The notes under the pieces: model-generated | Told to the model about the DNA's origin: nothing | Seen by the model: the letters and a program-made list of their open reading frames with translations, nothing else | Databases searched by the model: none | Position numbers and translations under genes: made by a program | DNA from: Thalassotalea_H sp040779345 | Lineage (GTDB): Bacteria > Pseudomonadota > Gammaproteobacteria > Enterobacterales > Alteromonadaceae | Direction: 5' to 3' | Assembly: GCA_040779345.1 (NCBI GenBank) | Contig: JBFONU010000003.1 | Span: 62,001 to 126,000, forward strand | DNA length: 64,000 bases | Shown here: positions 9,253 through 17,915 of the stretch, piece by piece | Position numbering within the stretch: the first letter of the stretch is position 1 | Layout: each line of letters opens with the position of its first letter

Positions 9253-9290
9253 CAAAAGTCATGACTTATACCCCTAATGAAAGTGACTAA
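9253..9290. promoter_or_regulatory. Putative two-component operator pair upstream of the HlyD/ABC operon
   Basis: AAGTCATGACTT (9256-9267), embedded in the same 19-bp string as at 4460-4478, is followed about 22 bp away by a weaker copy (ATGAAAGTGACTAA, 9277-9290). It lies about 75 bp upstream of the HlyD start. Identity of sequence and of spacing at both sites argues for a real protein-binding element; the cognate regulator is inferred from proximity. Confidence 0.6.
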
Positions 9291-9396
9291 CGGCTAGATA
9301 AGGAAGAATAGATAGGAATTAGCGGTATTATCGACAAAAAAATCATCACATCAGAAAAATGATGAAAAAGTCGTTCAAAGATTTATTTTCTATGTG

Positions 9397-9777
9397 CTAA
9401 TTAATTTTGGAAAACCTAGCCCATGACAACAATAAGCGACGAAAGTCTTCTATACCACAAGAAGAGCTATCTTGTGAGTCATAGTTTAAGCCATCTTCTG
9501 TTAACGCTTCCGGCAATTTAATTTCACCATTAAGTAATGCATTCGCTTGAATATGCACATCACCATCGCTTACAACGAATGAATACTCATGCCCAGTGAT
9601 CATTTTTTCTTGGCACTCTCCTGATTCTATTTGATCAATAGCGGTAAGAATTTCAGTCAACTTTTCAGTGCTTTGCCCTACTTCAATTTCTAACCATGGG
9701 CCAATAACTTGGTGCTCAAATGAAAACTTTGCTTTTGCACCACCGGTAATTGCATCATGAATAAATTCGTATTCCAT
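9397..9777 (-). CDS. yacL: UPF0231 family protein YacL
   Basis: 126 residues closely resembling E. coli YacL: the start MEYEFIHDAITG, the central GHEYSF segment, the 'EDGLNYDSQDSSSCGIEDFRRLL' region near the C-terminus, and the usual length of about 120. It is soluble and cytoplasmic. The function of the family is not established. It stands as a single gene. The family is largely gammaproteobacterial, which supports the taxonomic assignment. Confidence 0.85.
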   Translation of the reverse strand: MEYEFIHDAITGGAKAKFSFEHQVIGPWLEIEVGQSTEKLTEILTAIDQIESGECQEKMITGHEYSFVVSDGDVHIQANALLNGEIKLPEALTEDGLNYDSQDSSSCGIEDFRRLLLSWARFSKIN

Positions 9778-10064
9778 AAATACCTCAACGAAAAATTAAT
9801 GTCAGATTAATTTTCTCAATATATTTTCAGTTATAAGTATAGAAGAAAACCGCCAAACAAGAGACTTAAATCGAGACACTCAGCACAATTTTTGTGATAA
9901 AAGCGCAAGTATTGTACAAAATGCATCCCGACGATTATTTTATAAACACTACAAGAATCATCTTTAGCGTTACTTGGTTGTAACTTTAGTTTTTTGCAGA
10001 AGATAATGAACAAAGCAAAATTTATGTTGTCTATTAGTCACCATCAGAGAGTGAAAAAATCGTA

Positions 10065-10787
10065 GTGTTAAAAGGACGTTCCAAGGCAATAGTTTATTCT
10101 TTATTAACCCATGCCGTCATATTCTGGTTAATAAGCCAAACAGTGACCATTCCGGCTAAAAAAAATGAAATAAAACCCAAAGCAATTCAAAGCTTTTTAT
10201 ATACGCCTCCCGCCAAAGAAATAACACCAACCGAAGATACCTCAAAAGAAGTGACGGAAACTATAAAGGCGGTAGAAATTACTCAAAAAGACGTCAGTGA
10301 AAAACCTTCATCTGCCAGCAATGTTCAGGACATCACACAAGCGCCTGAAACAGCACTATCACCTGAAGCATTGAAGATACATAAAGAAGATGAACCATTG
10401 ACAACCGTTAAGCCAAAAAGCAAGTTTTCTGCTTATGGCCAACTTAAAAATCTCAGTGAGCGCTTAAATGATGATTTTTTCAAGCAAGAAAATATTGAAT
10501 TAAACACACCAAATACCGGCTCAGTCATGCACGGAAAACCGACTCTTGTACCTCATTCAGCAAAGCAGCTCACCTCTGAAGAAATAAAAAAGACAACCAG
10601 TAAACAAATTAGTTCTGACATGGTGATCACCAAAGGCGATGATGGTAGTTGCTCAATTGAAAGAGATTTATCTGTCGTGGGTATTGAAGGAGTAAAATCG
10701 GTTGAAGGTTTTGCTTGTGGCAAATCAAAATTCGACAAAAGTTTTAGTGACCATATGAAAAAAGTAAGAACAAAGTTAGGAAAATAA
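10065..10787 (+). CDS. Membrane-anchored TonB-like hypothetical protein
   Basis: 240 residues starting at a GTG. One hydrophobic helix near the N-terminus (about 8-26, after KGRSK) would anchor the rest in the periplasm. A long, charged Pro/Thr/Lys-rich linker follows (about 30-125), resembling the N-terminal two thirds of TonB. The C-terminal part (about 165-240) lacks the TonB fold signature and instead contains a conserved-looking stretch with two cysteines (GSCSIERDL ... FACGKSKF), possibly a disulfide. I do not recognise a family. It is a single gene with no partner nearby. Confidence 0.6.
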   Translation: MLKGRSKAIVYSLLTHAVIFWLISQTVTIPAKKNEIKPKAIQSFLYTPPAKEITPTEDTSKEVTETIKAVEITQKDVSEKPSSASNVQDITQAPETALSPEALKIHKEDEPLTTVKPKSKFSAYGQLKNLSERLNDDFFKQENIELNTPNTGSVMHGKPTLVPHSAKQLTSEEIKKTTSKQISSDMVITKGDDGSCSIERDLSVVGIEGVKSVEGFACGKSKFDKSFSDHMKKVRTKLGK

Positions 10788-11098
10788 GTATGATTTAATT
10801 GCTTAGGGTTACTGCAATATTGATGGGTTAGCGAGTGATGTGAAACTCGATATTATAGCCAGTGACCAATAATCAATGCCTAATAACCAATAACCAATAA
10901 CCAAGCTTTATTCTCAATTCAATTTAAAAACCTCCTTCGGTAGAAGGCTTTAACCGACTACTTAGACGTAAAATCATGTCAACTCAACTCTAAATCATGT
11001 CAACTCAACACTAAGTTACTGTCGAAATACCTCAATTCTTTTACATTTAACTCAATAACAAAACACAAAAGTTAACATTTTTAATAAAGGAATTTCAC
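10788..11098. other. Intergenic region with short tandem repeats
   Basis: About 310 bases without a gene. It holds three tandem copies of a 7-base unit AATAACC (10882-10902), a small hairpin CCTTC-GGTA-GAAGG (10934-10947), two tandem copies of a 21-base unit (10971-11012) and then the leader of the amidohydrolase gene, with AAGGA near 11088. No promoter could be assigned with confidence. Confidence 0.5.
10971..11012. repeat. 21-bp tandem duplication
   Basis: Two adjacent 21-base units (10971-10991 and 10992-11012) differ at a single position; the core is ATCATGTCAACTCAAC. It lies in the leader region of the amidohydrolase gene and looks like a recent slippage duplication. Confidence 0.8.
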
Positions 11099-12952
11099 AT
11101 GTCGCCACTAATAAAAACACTTGTTGCCCTTAGCTTATCCTCTCACTTTAGTGCTCAAGCAATTGATTTACGCATCGATAATGTGCGGATTTATCAAAGT
11201 GATTCAAGAACGTTTTCTGTGCCAAGTTCGTTATACATAGAACAGGGAAAAATTGTAAATATTAAGAAGGCAGAAAAATTACAAACACCTGCAGACTCAG
11301 TGGTTAATGCCAACAATCAATTTGCTGTGCCAGGGCTGATCGATTTACATGTTCACTTAGGATCTTCAGGTAGTAATTACAGTGATTTTCAGTATTTACC
11401 TGTGCAGTCTCATTTTAATTCCAACTTATATTTAGGGGTGACAAGTATTGTTGACTTATTTTCGTTTAAACAAACATTAGATGAAGCAGCAAAGCTAAAG
11501 AAACAATCGCAAACTCCTAACCTTTTTTATGCTGGCACATTGTTTACCAACCTGGGAGGACACGGTAGCCAGTTTGGAGGAAGTGCTTATGAAATAGCCA
11601 ACGATGATGATATTGATATTTTTTGGGAAAAACATTTATCGACTTCTCCTTCAGTCACCAAAGCAGTAATTGAAAGTTTTGGTGGTATGGGAAGTTCGCT
11701 AACTGATAGTCAATTGGCAGAGTTAGGCAAACGTTCAAAAGCAGAAAACTTACCTTACTTTGTTCATGTATCGACCTTAAAAGACGGAAAACGTGCGATT
11801 AAAGCAGGTGCAACCGCTTTAGCTCATGGCATTAATAGTGAGGCAATTGACGAAGAATTTATTTCCTTGATGAAAAAGAATCAAGTGACTTATATCCCGA
11901 CATTAGCGGTTTATCATAATCACCCTGAAGAAAAGTATAATACCTTGATTAGCAGCCAAGAAGAGCTACTTGCAACTGTACCTAGTAAATTAAAAAGTTG
12001 TTTATTTGAAAAAGTCCCTGCTCCCTCTAAATGGACAGATAATGCTTGGCAAGCACGTAAACATGCTTATGAAAATATCAGCAGACTTCAGCAAGCAGGT
12101 ATAACAATTGGGACAGGCTCTGATGCTGGAAACCCTTATACCTTGCATGGCACAGGGTTACACAACGAAATAGATGCGCTGAAAAAAGCAGGGCTTTCTA
12201 ATACGGAAATACTGAATGCCGCAACAATTAATGGCGCCAAAGCTATTAACCAGTCGACTACATTGGGGCAATTAAATAAAGGATATGAAGCGAGTTTTTT
12301 CCTATTAAGTAATAACCCAATAGAAAACATTGAACATATTCATGACATTTCTCAAGTTTATAAATCAGGTATTAAAATTGAACGCGAACAACTCATCGCA
12401 CAAAACCAAGCTATTACACCTGTAGGTCCAAATTGTCATGAAGAAACCGTATCGATTACCGCAAGTAATGTTATCGATGACTTTCAAGGTGATTCTCCTT
12501 GGCAAGAGTTAAGTGACACTATTATGGGGGGAAAATCCTCGGTTAAGATAGACGTTGGCCATGAAAGTATCACAATAAAAACAGCCATTACTAAACCAAC
12601 TAGCTTTGGTGCATGGGCAGGCTCAGAGATCAAATTCCCCCAAGTAGTGGATGCTTCAAAGTATCAAGGAATTCGCTTGAGTTATAAAGGCTCTAACGTG
12701 CCGTTTGGTTTATCGATTTATCATAAAGATGTAAAAGACTGGGATCATTTCTCGACTGTGTTAACCCCAAGTAAAACGTGGAAAACTGTTGAGCTACCTT
12801 TTAGTCAATTTAAACAGTTTGGCTTTGGTAATTCGATCAAGTGGTCTGCAAAACAGCTAACAGGGATTAACTTAATGTGGAGAAAAATGCCTGGTGCTAA
12901 TAATGCTGTATTATCAAATGAGCTTGAAGTGAAAGAGTTAGCATATTTTTAA
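11099..12952 (+). CDS. Exported amidohydrolase fused to a CIA30 domain
   Basis: 617 residues. A signal peptide ends near SAQA (about residue 21). An amidohydrolase-like TIM barrel follows (about 45-425) with the metal-binding HxH in GLIDLHVHLG, later histidines (FVHVS, LAHGI) and the catalytic Asp region (GTGSDAGNPYTLHG). The C-terminal 165 residues match CIA30 (PF08547): VIDDFQGDSPWQELSDTIMGGKS and the aromatic 'WSAKQLTGINLMW' segment. CIA30 is otherwise a complex I assembly or sugar-binding-like fold. Hydrolysis of a cyclic amide or imide-type substrate in the periplasm is likely, identity unknown. The gene ends in a strong terminator and is monocistronic. Confidence 0.85.
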   Translation: MSPLIKTLVALSLSSHFSAQAIDLRIDNVRIYQSDSRTFSVPSSLYIEQGKIVNIKKAEKLQTPADSVVNANNQFAVPGLIDLHVHLGSSGSNYSDFQYLPVQSHFNSNLYLGVTSIVDLFSFKQTLDEAAKLKKQSQTPNLFYAGTLFTNLGGHGSQFGGSAYEIANDDDIDIFWEKHLSTSPSVTKAVIESFGGMGSSLTDSQLAELGKRSKAENLPYFVHVSTLKDGKRAIKAGATALAHGINSEAIDEEFISLMKKNQVTYIPTLAVYHNHPEEKYNTLISSQEELLATVPSKLKSCLFEKVPAPSKWTDNAWQARKHAYENISRLQQAGITIGTGSDAGNPYTLHGTGLHNEIDALKKAGLSNTEILNAATINGAKAINQSTTLGQLNKGYEASFFLLSNNPIENIEHIHDISQVYKSGIKIEREQLIAQNQAITPVGPNCHEETVSITASNVIDDFQGDSPWQELSDTIMGGKSSVKIDVGHESITIKTAITKPTSFGAWAGSEIKFPQVVDASKYQGIRLSYKGSNVPFGLSIYHKDVKDWDHFSTVLTPSKTWKTVELPFSQFKQFGFGNSIKWSAKQLTGINLMWRKMPGANNAVLSNELEVKELAYF

Positions 12953-12957
12953 ACTTA

Positions 12958-12989
12958 AAAACCAAGACAACGTTTTTTGTCTTGGTTTT
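12958..12989 (+). terminator. Intrinsic terminator of the amidohydrolase gene
   Basis: A 13-bp perfect stem (12958-12970 with 12977-12989, 6-nt loop) ending in a T stretch begins six bases after the stop codon. Confidence 0.85.
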
Positions 12990-13060
12990 CATCATTTGCT
13001 AATTATACTATTTAATATCATTATCATAGCGTTTTATTCATTCAATTAACCACAAAAATT

Positions 13061-14044
13061 ATGCTCAAACATCCTTTTTTCAAGTACAGCTTTTTTATTC
13101 TTCTATTGATAGATGTTACCTACACCTTAGCTCTTATTTCTGTTGGTGCCGCTGCTTTTGATTTAAACAACGCCAAGTCTTCAGCCATCTGGTTCATCAG
13201 CTTTTATTGGTTACCAATCTGGTTTGCCGCAATGATAATTTTTTATTTACGTGATAAAGGGATCCATAAAACCATACTCGAGTGGTTTATTACAGTGACA
13301 TTAATGATAGTAGGAAATACCGCTACGGATAATATTTTAGCTGGTATGTTTGAAAACTATCCTAAATTAGGCTGGTTTGTGATCTTTAATGGGTTACTTT
13401 GGGGCTCATGTATCTATTTTATTACCCTTTATATTGAAAGTAGAAAAAAAGTATCTGTTGAGAAGCACTCACGAAAACAAGCCCAGCTTGAAACCTTACG
13501 CTATCAATTAAACCCGCATTTCATGTTTAATAGTCTGAATACAATTTCAGCTTATATTCATACTCAACCTGACTTGGCTGATGAGGTATTACATGAACTT
13601 GCCGATATTCTTCGTTACTCGCTTGATACCGCTGATCAGCAACGTGTACCGTTAAATCAAGAGTTAACAATTATTGAGAAATACCTCAGTATTGAAAAAG
13701 CACGTTTTGGTGATAAATTAACCGTGAGTTATCATATCCCTGATGAATTAAAAAATATCAGCCTTCCGCCATTATTACTGCAACCCATTATTGAAAATGC
13801 AATCAAGCACAATAGTAAACAAGAAAAGCTTAGTATTAGCATAAGCATTCGCACGACTCAAAAAGGGATCAAAATTACCATTAAAGATAACGGTCAAGGT
13901 TTTTCTGAAGCGGTTTTACAGCAAGGGTATGGCAGAGGTACAGGAATGAAAAACATTCAACAACGGATTGAGCAACTCGAAAACGGTAAAATTTTATTAA
14001 GTAACGACAATGGTGCTGTACTTGTATTGGAGATGTCATTATGA
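13061..14044 (+). CDS. LytS-type sensor histidine kinase (His_kinase/PF06580)
   Basis: 327 residues with four hydrophobic segments in the first 125 residues. The PF06580 phosphoacceptor region follows (YQLNPHFMFNSLNTISAYI, His153), then an HATPase_c domain with PLLLQPIIENAIKHN as the N box and the glycine-rich GRGTGMKNIQQRIEQL. This class pairs with LytTR regulators, and one lies directly downstream with a 4-nt overlap (ATGA). The input signal is unknown because the sensor part is only the membrane module. Confidence 0.92.
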   Translation: MLKHPFFKYSFFILLLIDVTYTLALISVGAAAFDLNNAKSSAIWFISFYWLPIWFAAMIIFYLRDKGIHKTILEWFITVTLMIVGNTATDNILAGMFENYPKLGWFVIFNGLLWGSCIYFITLYIESRKKVSVEKHSRKQAQLETLRYQLNPHFMFNSLNTISAYIHTQPDLADEVLHELADILRYSLDTADQQRVPLNQELTIIEKYLSIEKARFGDKLTVSYHIPDELKNISLPPLLLQPIIENAIKHNSKQEKLSISISIRTTQKGIKITIKDNGQGFSEAVLQQGYGRGTGMKNIQQRIEQLENGKILLSNDNGAVLVLEMSL

Positions 14045-14826
14045 ATAAGCAATCACAAACGGCTGAAAATATAAAAATTCGCTTAGTCTTTGCTGATGAT
14101 GAGAAACCTGCGAGGGATAAGCTTAGCCAGCAATTAAGTTTAATGGACAATATCGAGGTAGTGGGTATTGCAACCACAGGAAAAGAAGCGATTAGGTTGA
14201 TTAATGAACTTGAACCAGACGTTGTGCTGCTTGATATTCAAATGCCAGAAATTGATGGGTTAGCTTTAGTCGATTTACTCAACTACAAACCACTTTTGAT
14301 TTACACAACAGCTTACGATAAATTTGCCATCCAAGCTTTTGAACAAGCATCGACAGATTATTTGTTAAAACCTTTTCCTGTGGCAAGGCTCAAAAAGGCG
14401 TTAGTTAAGGTAGAAGAGAAATTACACCAACAACAGCTATTAAGACAAGCAGAAAATATAGAGCCCCCTTCTTACTCTTTAAGCCCAAATAAAACCAATA
14501 AATTGATCAGTAAAAATGGCGAAAGAATTTCGTTATTATCACCTGTTGATCTTAAATTTATAAAATCAGAACAAGGTAATAGCTTAGCCTGGAACGGCGA
14601 GTGTTTTCATTACTTAAATGATACGCTAGATCAACTAGAACAGTCTTTAGCTGCACAAGAATTTGTTCGCATTCACAGAAGTTATTTAGTGAATATTGAA
14701 CATATTAAGGAAATTCAGCGTTGGTTTAATGGCAAATTGATGGTGATCATCAATGATGATGAAAAAACACAGCTCAGCACAAGCCGAGCAGGTGCTGATA
14801 AACTTAAAAAGCTGCTTGGTTTATAA
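14041..14826 (+). CDS. LytTR-family response regulator
   Basis: 261 residues: a receiver domain (about 12-130, acidic pair at 19-20, phosphoacceptor Asp65 in VLLDIQMPE, Lys in YLLKPF) and a C-terminal LytTR DNA-binding domain (about 165-260) with the family landmarks FVRIHRSYLVNIEHI and LSTSRAGADKLKKLL. It is translationally coupled to the LytS-type kinase. Targets are unknown; no repeat pair resembling a LytTR site stood out nearby. Confidence 0.93.
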   Translation: MNKQSQTAENIKIRLVFADDEKPARDKLSQQLSLMDNIEVVGIATTGKEAIRLINELEPDVVLLDIQMPEIDGLALVDLLNYKPLLIYTTAYDKFAIQAFEQASTDYLLKPFPVARLKKALVKVEEKLHQQQLLRQAENIEPPSYSLSPNKTNKLISKNGERISLLSPVDLKFIKSEQGNSLAWNGECFHYLNDTLDQLEQSLAAQEFVRIHRSYLVNIEHIKEIQRWFNGKLMVIINDDEKTQLSTSRAGADKLKKLLGL

Positions 14827-14862
14827 AATGAGTTAAACAGTAAAATTTATTGCCCATCTGCA

Positions 14863-15118
14863 CTAAATGACAGAATAAAGCTCAGTAATAACTTTTGAGC
14901 TAAACAAAAACTCACCACGTTTTTTATCTAACCAATAAGCAATACCTGCAAATAAAAAATAAGCAACAGTCCAACAAAAACAGGCATTCCATATCTTGCC
15001 AACTTACTTAAAGCCTTAATGGGTTTTTTCGCTTTCATATAAAACATTAAGCCAGCAATCAAAATAATAAAATAATAAGATTAATGATGGACTTTCTCAC
15101 TGAGCAGTTTGAAGACAT
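14863..15118 (-). pseudogene. Decayed two-helix small membrane protein gene
   Basis: No single frame is open, but three frame pieces join into a sensible protein of about 85 residues. It starts MSSNCSVRKSIINLIILLF (ATG at 15118), shifts in a T/A run near 15062 into AGLMFYMKAKKPIKALSKLA, and shifts again in a T run near 14957 into AGIAYWLDKKRGEFLFSS, ending at a TAG at 14863. Two hydrophobic helices flank a basic loop. Either two single-base indels have killed it or homopolymer errors are present. It fills most of the 396-base gap between the LytTR gene and the next gene. The homologue is not recognised. Confidence 0.5.
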
Positions 15119-15222
15119 TCTTGAGTAATTATTCACAAAACTCTCCAAAGCATAAGATCTTATAGACAAAGTCATTTATTAATGTAATCTGACATTACGA
15201 GTACATTTAATAAGAATAAATA

Positions 15223-15516
15223 ATGGAAAGATTACAAAAAGCACAATATACCCTTACTGAGAACTATAAAGCGTATAATGATGTCGCCACCGCCCCTTTA
15301 AAAGCGTTAGATATTAACGATGAAGTCGCGTTAAAAGCCTTACTTGACACCTTAATGAATCGCGAATCAGTGTCGCATATACAACATAAAAAGCCGCTAA
15401 AAGAAAGCACTGAACTGCGTAGTGCTATAGCTGATGTATTATTATTGCTTGATGGGTGTGACATAAAAATTATTAAAGCTGAAATGAAAAATTCATCAAC
15501 CGCAGAAACAACGTGA
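15223..15516 (+). CDS. Conserved-looking small hypothetical protein
   Basis: 97 residues, acidic-helical, with no signal peptide or membrane segment. It has charged amphipathic helices (LTENYKAYNDVATAPLKALDINDEVALKALLDTL) and a short hydrophobic helix IADVLLLLDGCDIKII near the C-terminus. The frame is followed within 40 bases by a good terminator, which supports a real short transcript. I do not recognise a family. A reverse-strand frame of similar length overlaps it but has no terminator or ribosome site. Confidence 0.5.
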   Translation: MERLQKAQYTLTENYKAYNDVATAPLKALDINDEVALKALLDTLMNRESVSHIQHKKPLKESTELRSAIADVLLLLDGCDIKIIKAEMKNSSTAETT

Positions 15517-15551
15517 ACACCACTAAATCCCTTTACAACTTTTAACCAGAG

Positions 15552-15582
15552 CACTTTTCTGCTGTTTTTGAAAAGTGTTTTT
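15552..15582 (+). terminator. Intrinsic terminator
   Basis: An 8-bp stem (15552-15559 with 15570-15577, 10-nt loop) followed by TTTTT, 36 bases after the stop of the small gene at 15223-15516 and before ettA. Confidence 0.7.
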
Positions 15583-15682
15583 GTTGAAACCGTCTAAATA
15601 ACCGAAACACATTTGCTTGCCCTGTCCCTTTCACCTAAAATATCGACAAGTAAATTACCCTTCAAAAATAAAAGGTTTTCAC

Positions 15683-17362
15683 ATGGCTCAGCCACTACCC
15701 GATAAATTCATCATGTCGATGAATCGTGTTTCAAAAATTGTTCCGCCGAAACGTACTATTTTAAAAGACATTTCTCTTTCATTTTTCCCAGGTGCAAAAA
15801 TTGGGGTGTTAGGTTTAAATGGCTCTGGTAAGTCAACACTGTTGCGCATTATGGCGGGTGTTGATAAAGAATTTGAAGGTGAAGCTACCGCATTAGCAGG
15901 CACTAAAATTGGTTATTTACCCCAAGAGCCGCAACTTGATGAAAATCAAACGGTACGTGAAGCCGTTGAAGAAGGTGTTGCCGAAGTTAAAAACGCGATG
16001 GCACGCCTAGATCAAGTGTATAACGAATACGCAGAAGAAGGTGCTGACTTTGACGCGTTAGCAAAAGAGCAAGGCCAACTTGAAGATATTATCAATGCAC
16101 AAGACGGTCATAATATTGATAACGTTTTAGAACGAGCTGCTGACGCCTTACGTTTACCAGAGTGGGATCAAAAAATTGCCGTATTAAGCGGTGGTGAGCG
16201 TCGTCGTGTCGCACTATGTCGTTTATTACTTGAAAAACCCGACATGTTGTTACTTGATGAACCCACTAACCATTTAGATGCTGAGTCGGTTGCTTGGTTA
16301 GAGCGCTTCTTACATGATTACTCAGGTACTGTTGTCGCTATTACCCATGATAGATATTTCCTTGATAACGTGGCGGGCTGGATACTCGAACTTGACCGTG
16401 GCCATGGAATTCCATATGAAGGTAATTATACCAATTGGCTTGAACAAAAAGACGCGCGATTAGAGCAAGAAAAACGCACTGAGAATGCCCTAGCAAAAAC
16501 CATTAAGCATGAGCTTGACTGGGTACGCTCAAATCCTAAAGGTCGCCAAGCAAAATCGAAAGCACGTATGGCACGTTTTGAAGAGTTATCAAGCAATGAA
16601 AACCAAAAACGTAATGAAACTAACGAGCTTTATATTCCACCGGGGCCACGCCTTGGTGACAAAGTCATTGATGTTGAAAACTTAACAAAAGCGTATGGCG
16701 ATCGCGTGTTAATTGATGACTTAAGTTTCAGCATTCCTAAAGGTGCAATTGTCGGTATTATCGGCGCTAACGGCGCCGGTAAGTCAACATTGTTTAAAAT
16801 GTTATCAGGTGCTGAAACACCAAATTCTGGCACAGTATCTGTCGGTGACACTGTACAACTTGCTAGTGTTGATCAATTCCGTGACGATATGGACGATAGT
16901 AAAACGGTTTATCAAGAAATATCAGAAGGTAGTGAGATCATTCAAATTGGTACTTATGAGATACCAGCACGTGCTTACGTCAGCCGTTTTAACTTTAAAG
17001 GCACTGATCAACAAAAAATCATTGGTCAATTATCAGGCGGTGAGCGTAACCGTGTGCATTTAGCTAAATTAGTGAAAACTGGCGGTAATGTACTGTTACT
17101 CGATGAACCTACCAACGACTTAGACATTGAAACCTTACGTGCATTAGAAGAAGCGATTTTAGAATTCCCAGGTTGTGCCATGGTCATTTCACATGACCGT
17201 TGGTTCTTAGACCGTATCGCGACGCATATCATCGATTATCGTGATGAAGGTCAAGTGAACTTCTTTGAAGGTAACTTTACTGAATACGATGAATGGTTAA
17301 AGAAAACCCTAGGCCCTGCCGCATTAGAGCCACATCGCATTAAATATAAAAAAATAGGCTAG
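15683..17362 (+). CDS. ettA: Energy-dependent translational throttle protein EttA (ABC-F)
   Basis: 559 residues from the ATG at 15683, preceded by AAAAGG; an upstream in-frame ATG at 15617 is outside the family's usual start (E. coli EttA has 555). Two ABC domains are present. The first has Walker A GLNGSGKST, signature LSGGERRRVAL and Walker B LLLDEPTNHLD. A P-site tRNA-interaction linker (LDWVRSNPKGRQAKSKARMARFEEL) follows. The second has GANGAGKST, LSGGERNRVHL and LLLDEPTNDLD. EttA binds the ribosomal E site and gates the first peptide bond according to ATP/ADP ratio. It is soluble and monocistronic with a strong terminator. Confidence 0.97.
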   Translation: MAQPLPDKFIMSMNRVSKIVPPKRTILKDISLSFFPGAKIGVLGLNGSGKSTLLRIMAGVDKEFEGEATALAGTKIGYLPQEPQLDENQTVREAVEEGVAEVKNAMARLDQVYNEYAEEGADFDALAKEQGQLEDIINAQDGHNIDNVLERAADALRLPEWDQKIAVLSGGERRRVALCRLLLEKPDMLLLDEPTNHLDAESVAWLERFLHDYSGTVVAITHDRYFLDNVAGWILELDRGHGIPYEGNYTNWLEQKDARLEQEKRTENALAKTIKHELDWVRSNPKGRQAKSKARMARFEELSSNENQKRNETNELYIPPGPRLGDKVIDVENLTKAYGDRVLIDDLSFSIPKGAIVGIIGANGAGKSTLFKMLSGAETPNSGTVSVGDTVQLASVDQFRDDMDDSKTVYQEISEGSEIIQIGTYEIPARAYVSRFNFKGTDQQKIIGQLSGGERNRVHLAKLVKTGGNVLLLDEPTNDLDIETLRALEEAILEFPGCAMVISHDRWFLDRIATHIIDYRDEGQVNFFEGNFTEYDEWLKKTLGPAALEPHRIKYKKIG

Positions 17363-17395
17363 TTTTTTAAATTTTTCGCGTTAATATTTTGATTT

Positions 17396-17442
17396 AAGGC
17401 ATCTTTATTATCAAAGCATAAGATAATAAAGATGCCTTTTTT
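17396..17442 (+). terminator. Intrinsic terminator of ettA
   Basis: A 17-bp perfect stem (17396-17412 with 17422-17438, 9-nt loop) runs into six T. It is 34 bases after the ettA stop. Confidence 0.9.
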
Positions 17443-17455
17443 ATAAAAGGGGGCT

Positions 17456-17851
17456 ATGCTAAAGGTATCGACTGATCACTTGAATGGAACAATGGAAAAT
17501 AGACGCCAATTCACCCGAATTTTATTTTCAATTGATGCACAATTGGAAGTAGAAGATAAAACATACTCAGTAAACATTCATGATATTTCATTAAATGGCG
17601 CTTTAGTGACCTCCCCTGAAGATGCTGAACACCTTAAAAATAAATTAGGTACGCTAACCTTTCAACTTGCGGGCTCTGACACTCAAATGACAATGCATGT
17701 GGCTATTGTTCATATTGAAGAAGATGAAATGGGCTTACAATGTAATGCCATAGATATTGATAGTGTTACCCATCTTCGTCGTCTAGTTGAATTAAACCTA
17801 GGTGATGAAAGTCAGCTGAATAAAGAATTATCACAACTTTCCAGAAACTGA
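17456..17851 (+). CDS. PilZ domain protein
   Basis: 131 residues, essentially one PilZ domain (PF07238). The c-di-GMP-binding motifs are visible: RRQFTR near the N-terminus (the RxxxR element) and DISLNGALV (the D/NxSxxG element) about 25 residues on. The start is uncertain. The ATG at 17456 has a GGGGG tract very close, while one at 17492 (MENRRQ) would give a domain-only protein. It is cytoplasmic, likely a c-di-GMP effector with unknown partner. It directly follows the ettA terminator. Confidence 0.85.
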   Translation: MLKVSTDHLNGTMENRRQFTRILFSIDAQLEVEDKTYSVNIHDISLNGALVTSPEDAEHLKNKLGTLTFQLAGSDTQMTMHVAIVHIEEDEMGLQCNAIDIDSVTHLRRLVELNLGDESQLNKELSQLSRN

Positions 17852-17915
17852 TAATAATAGGCTGATTAATTAAAAACTTCTTAATTTACAATTTATTACT
17901 TCTATAAGGACGATT

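Noticed and set aside
9831..10013. 60-residue frame on the minus strand
   Set aside because: No ribosome site, odd composition, no domain; it lies in the upstream region of the TonB-like gene.
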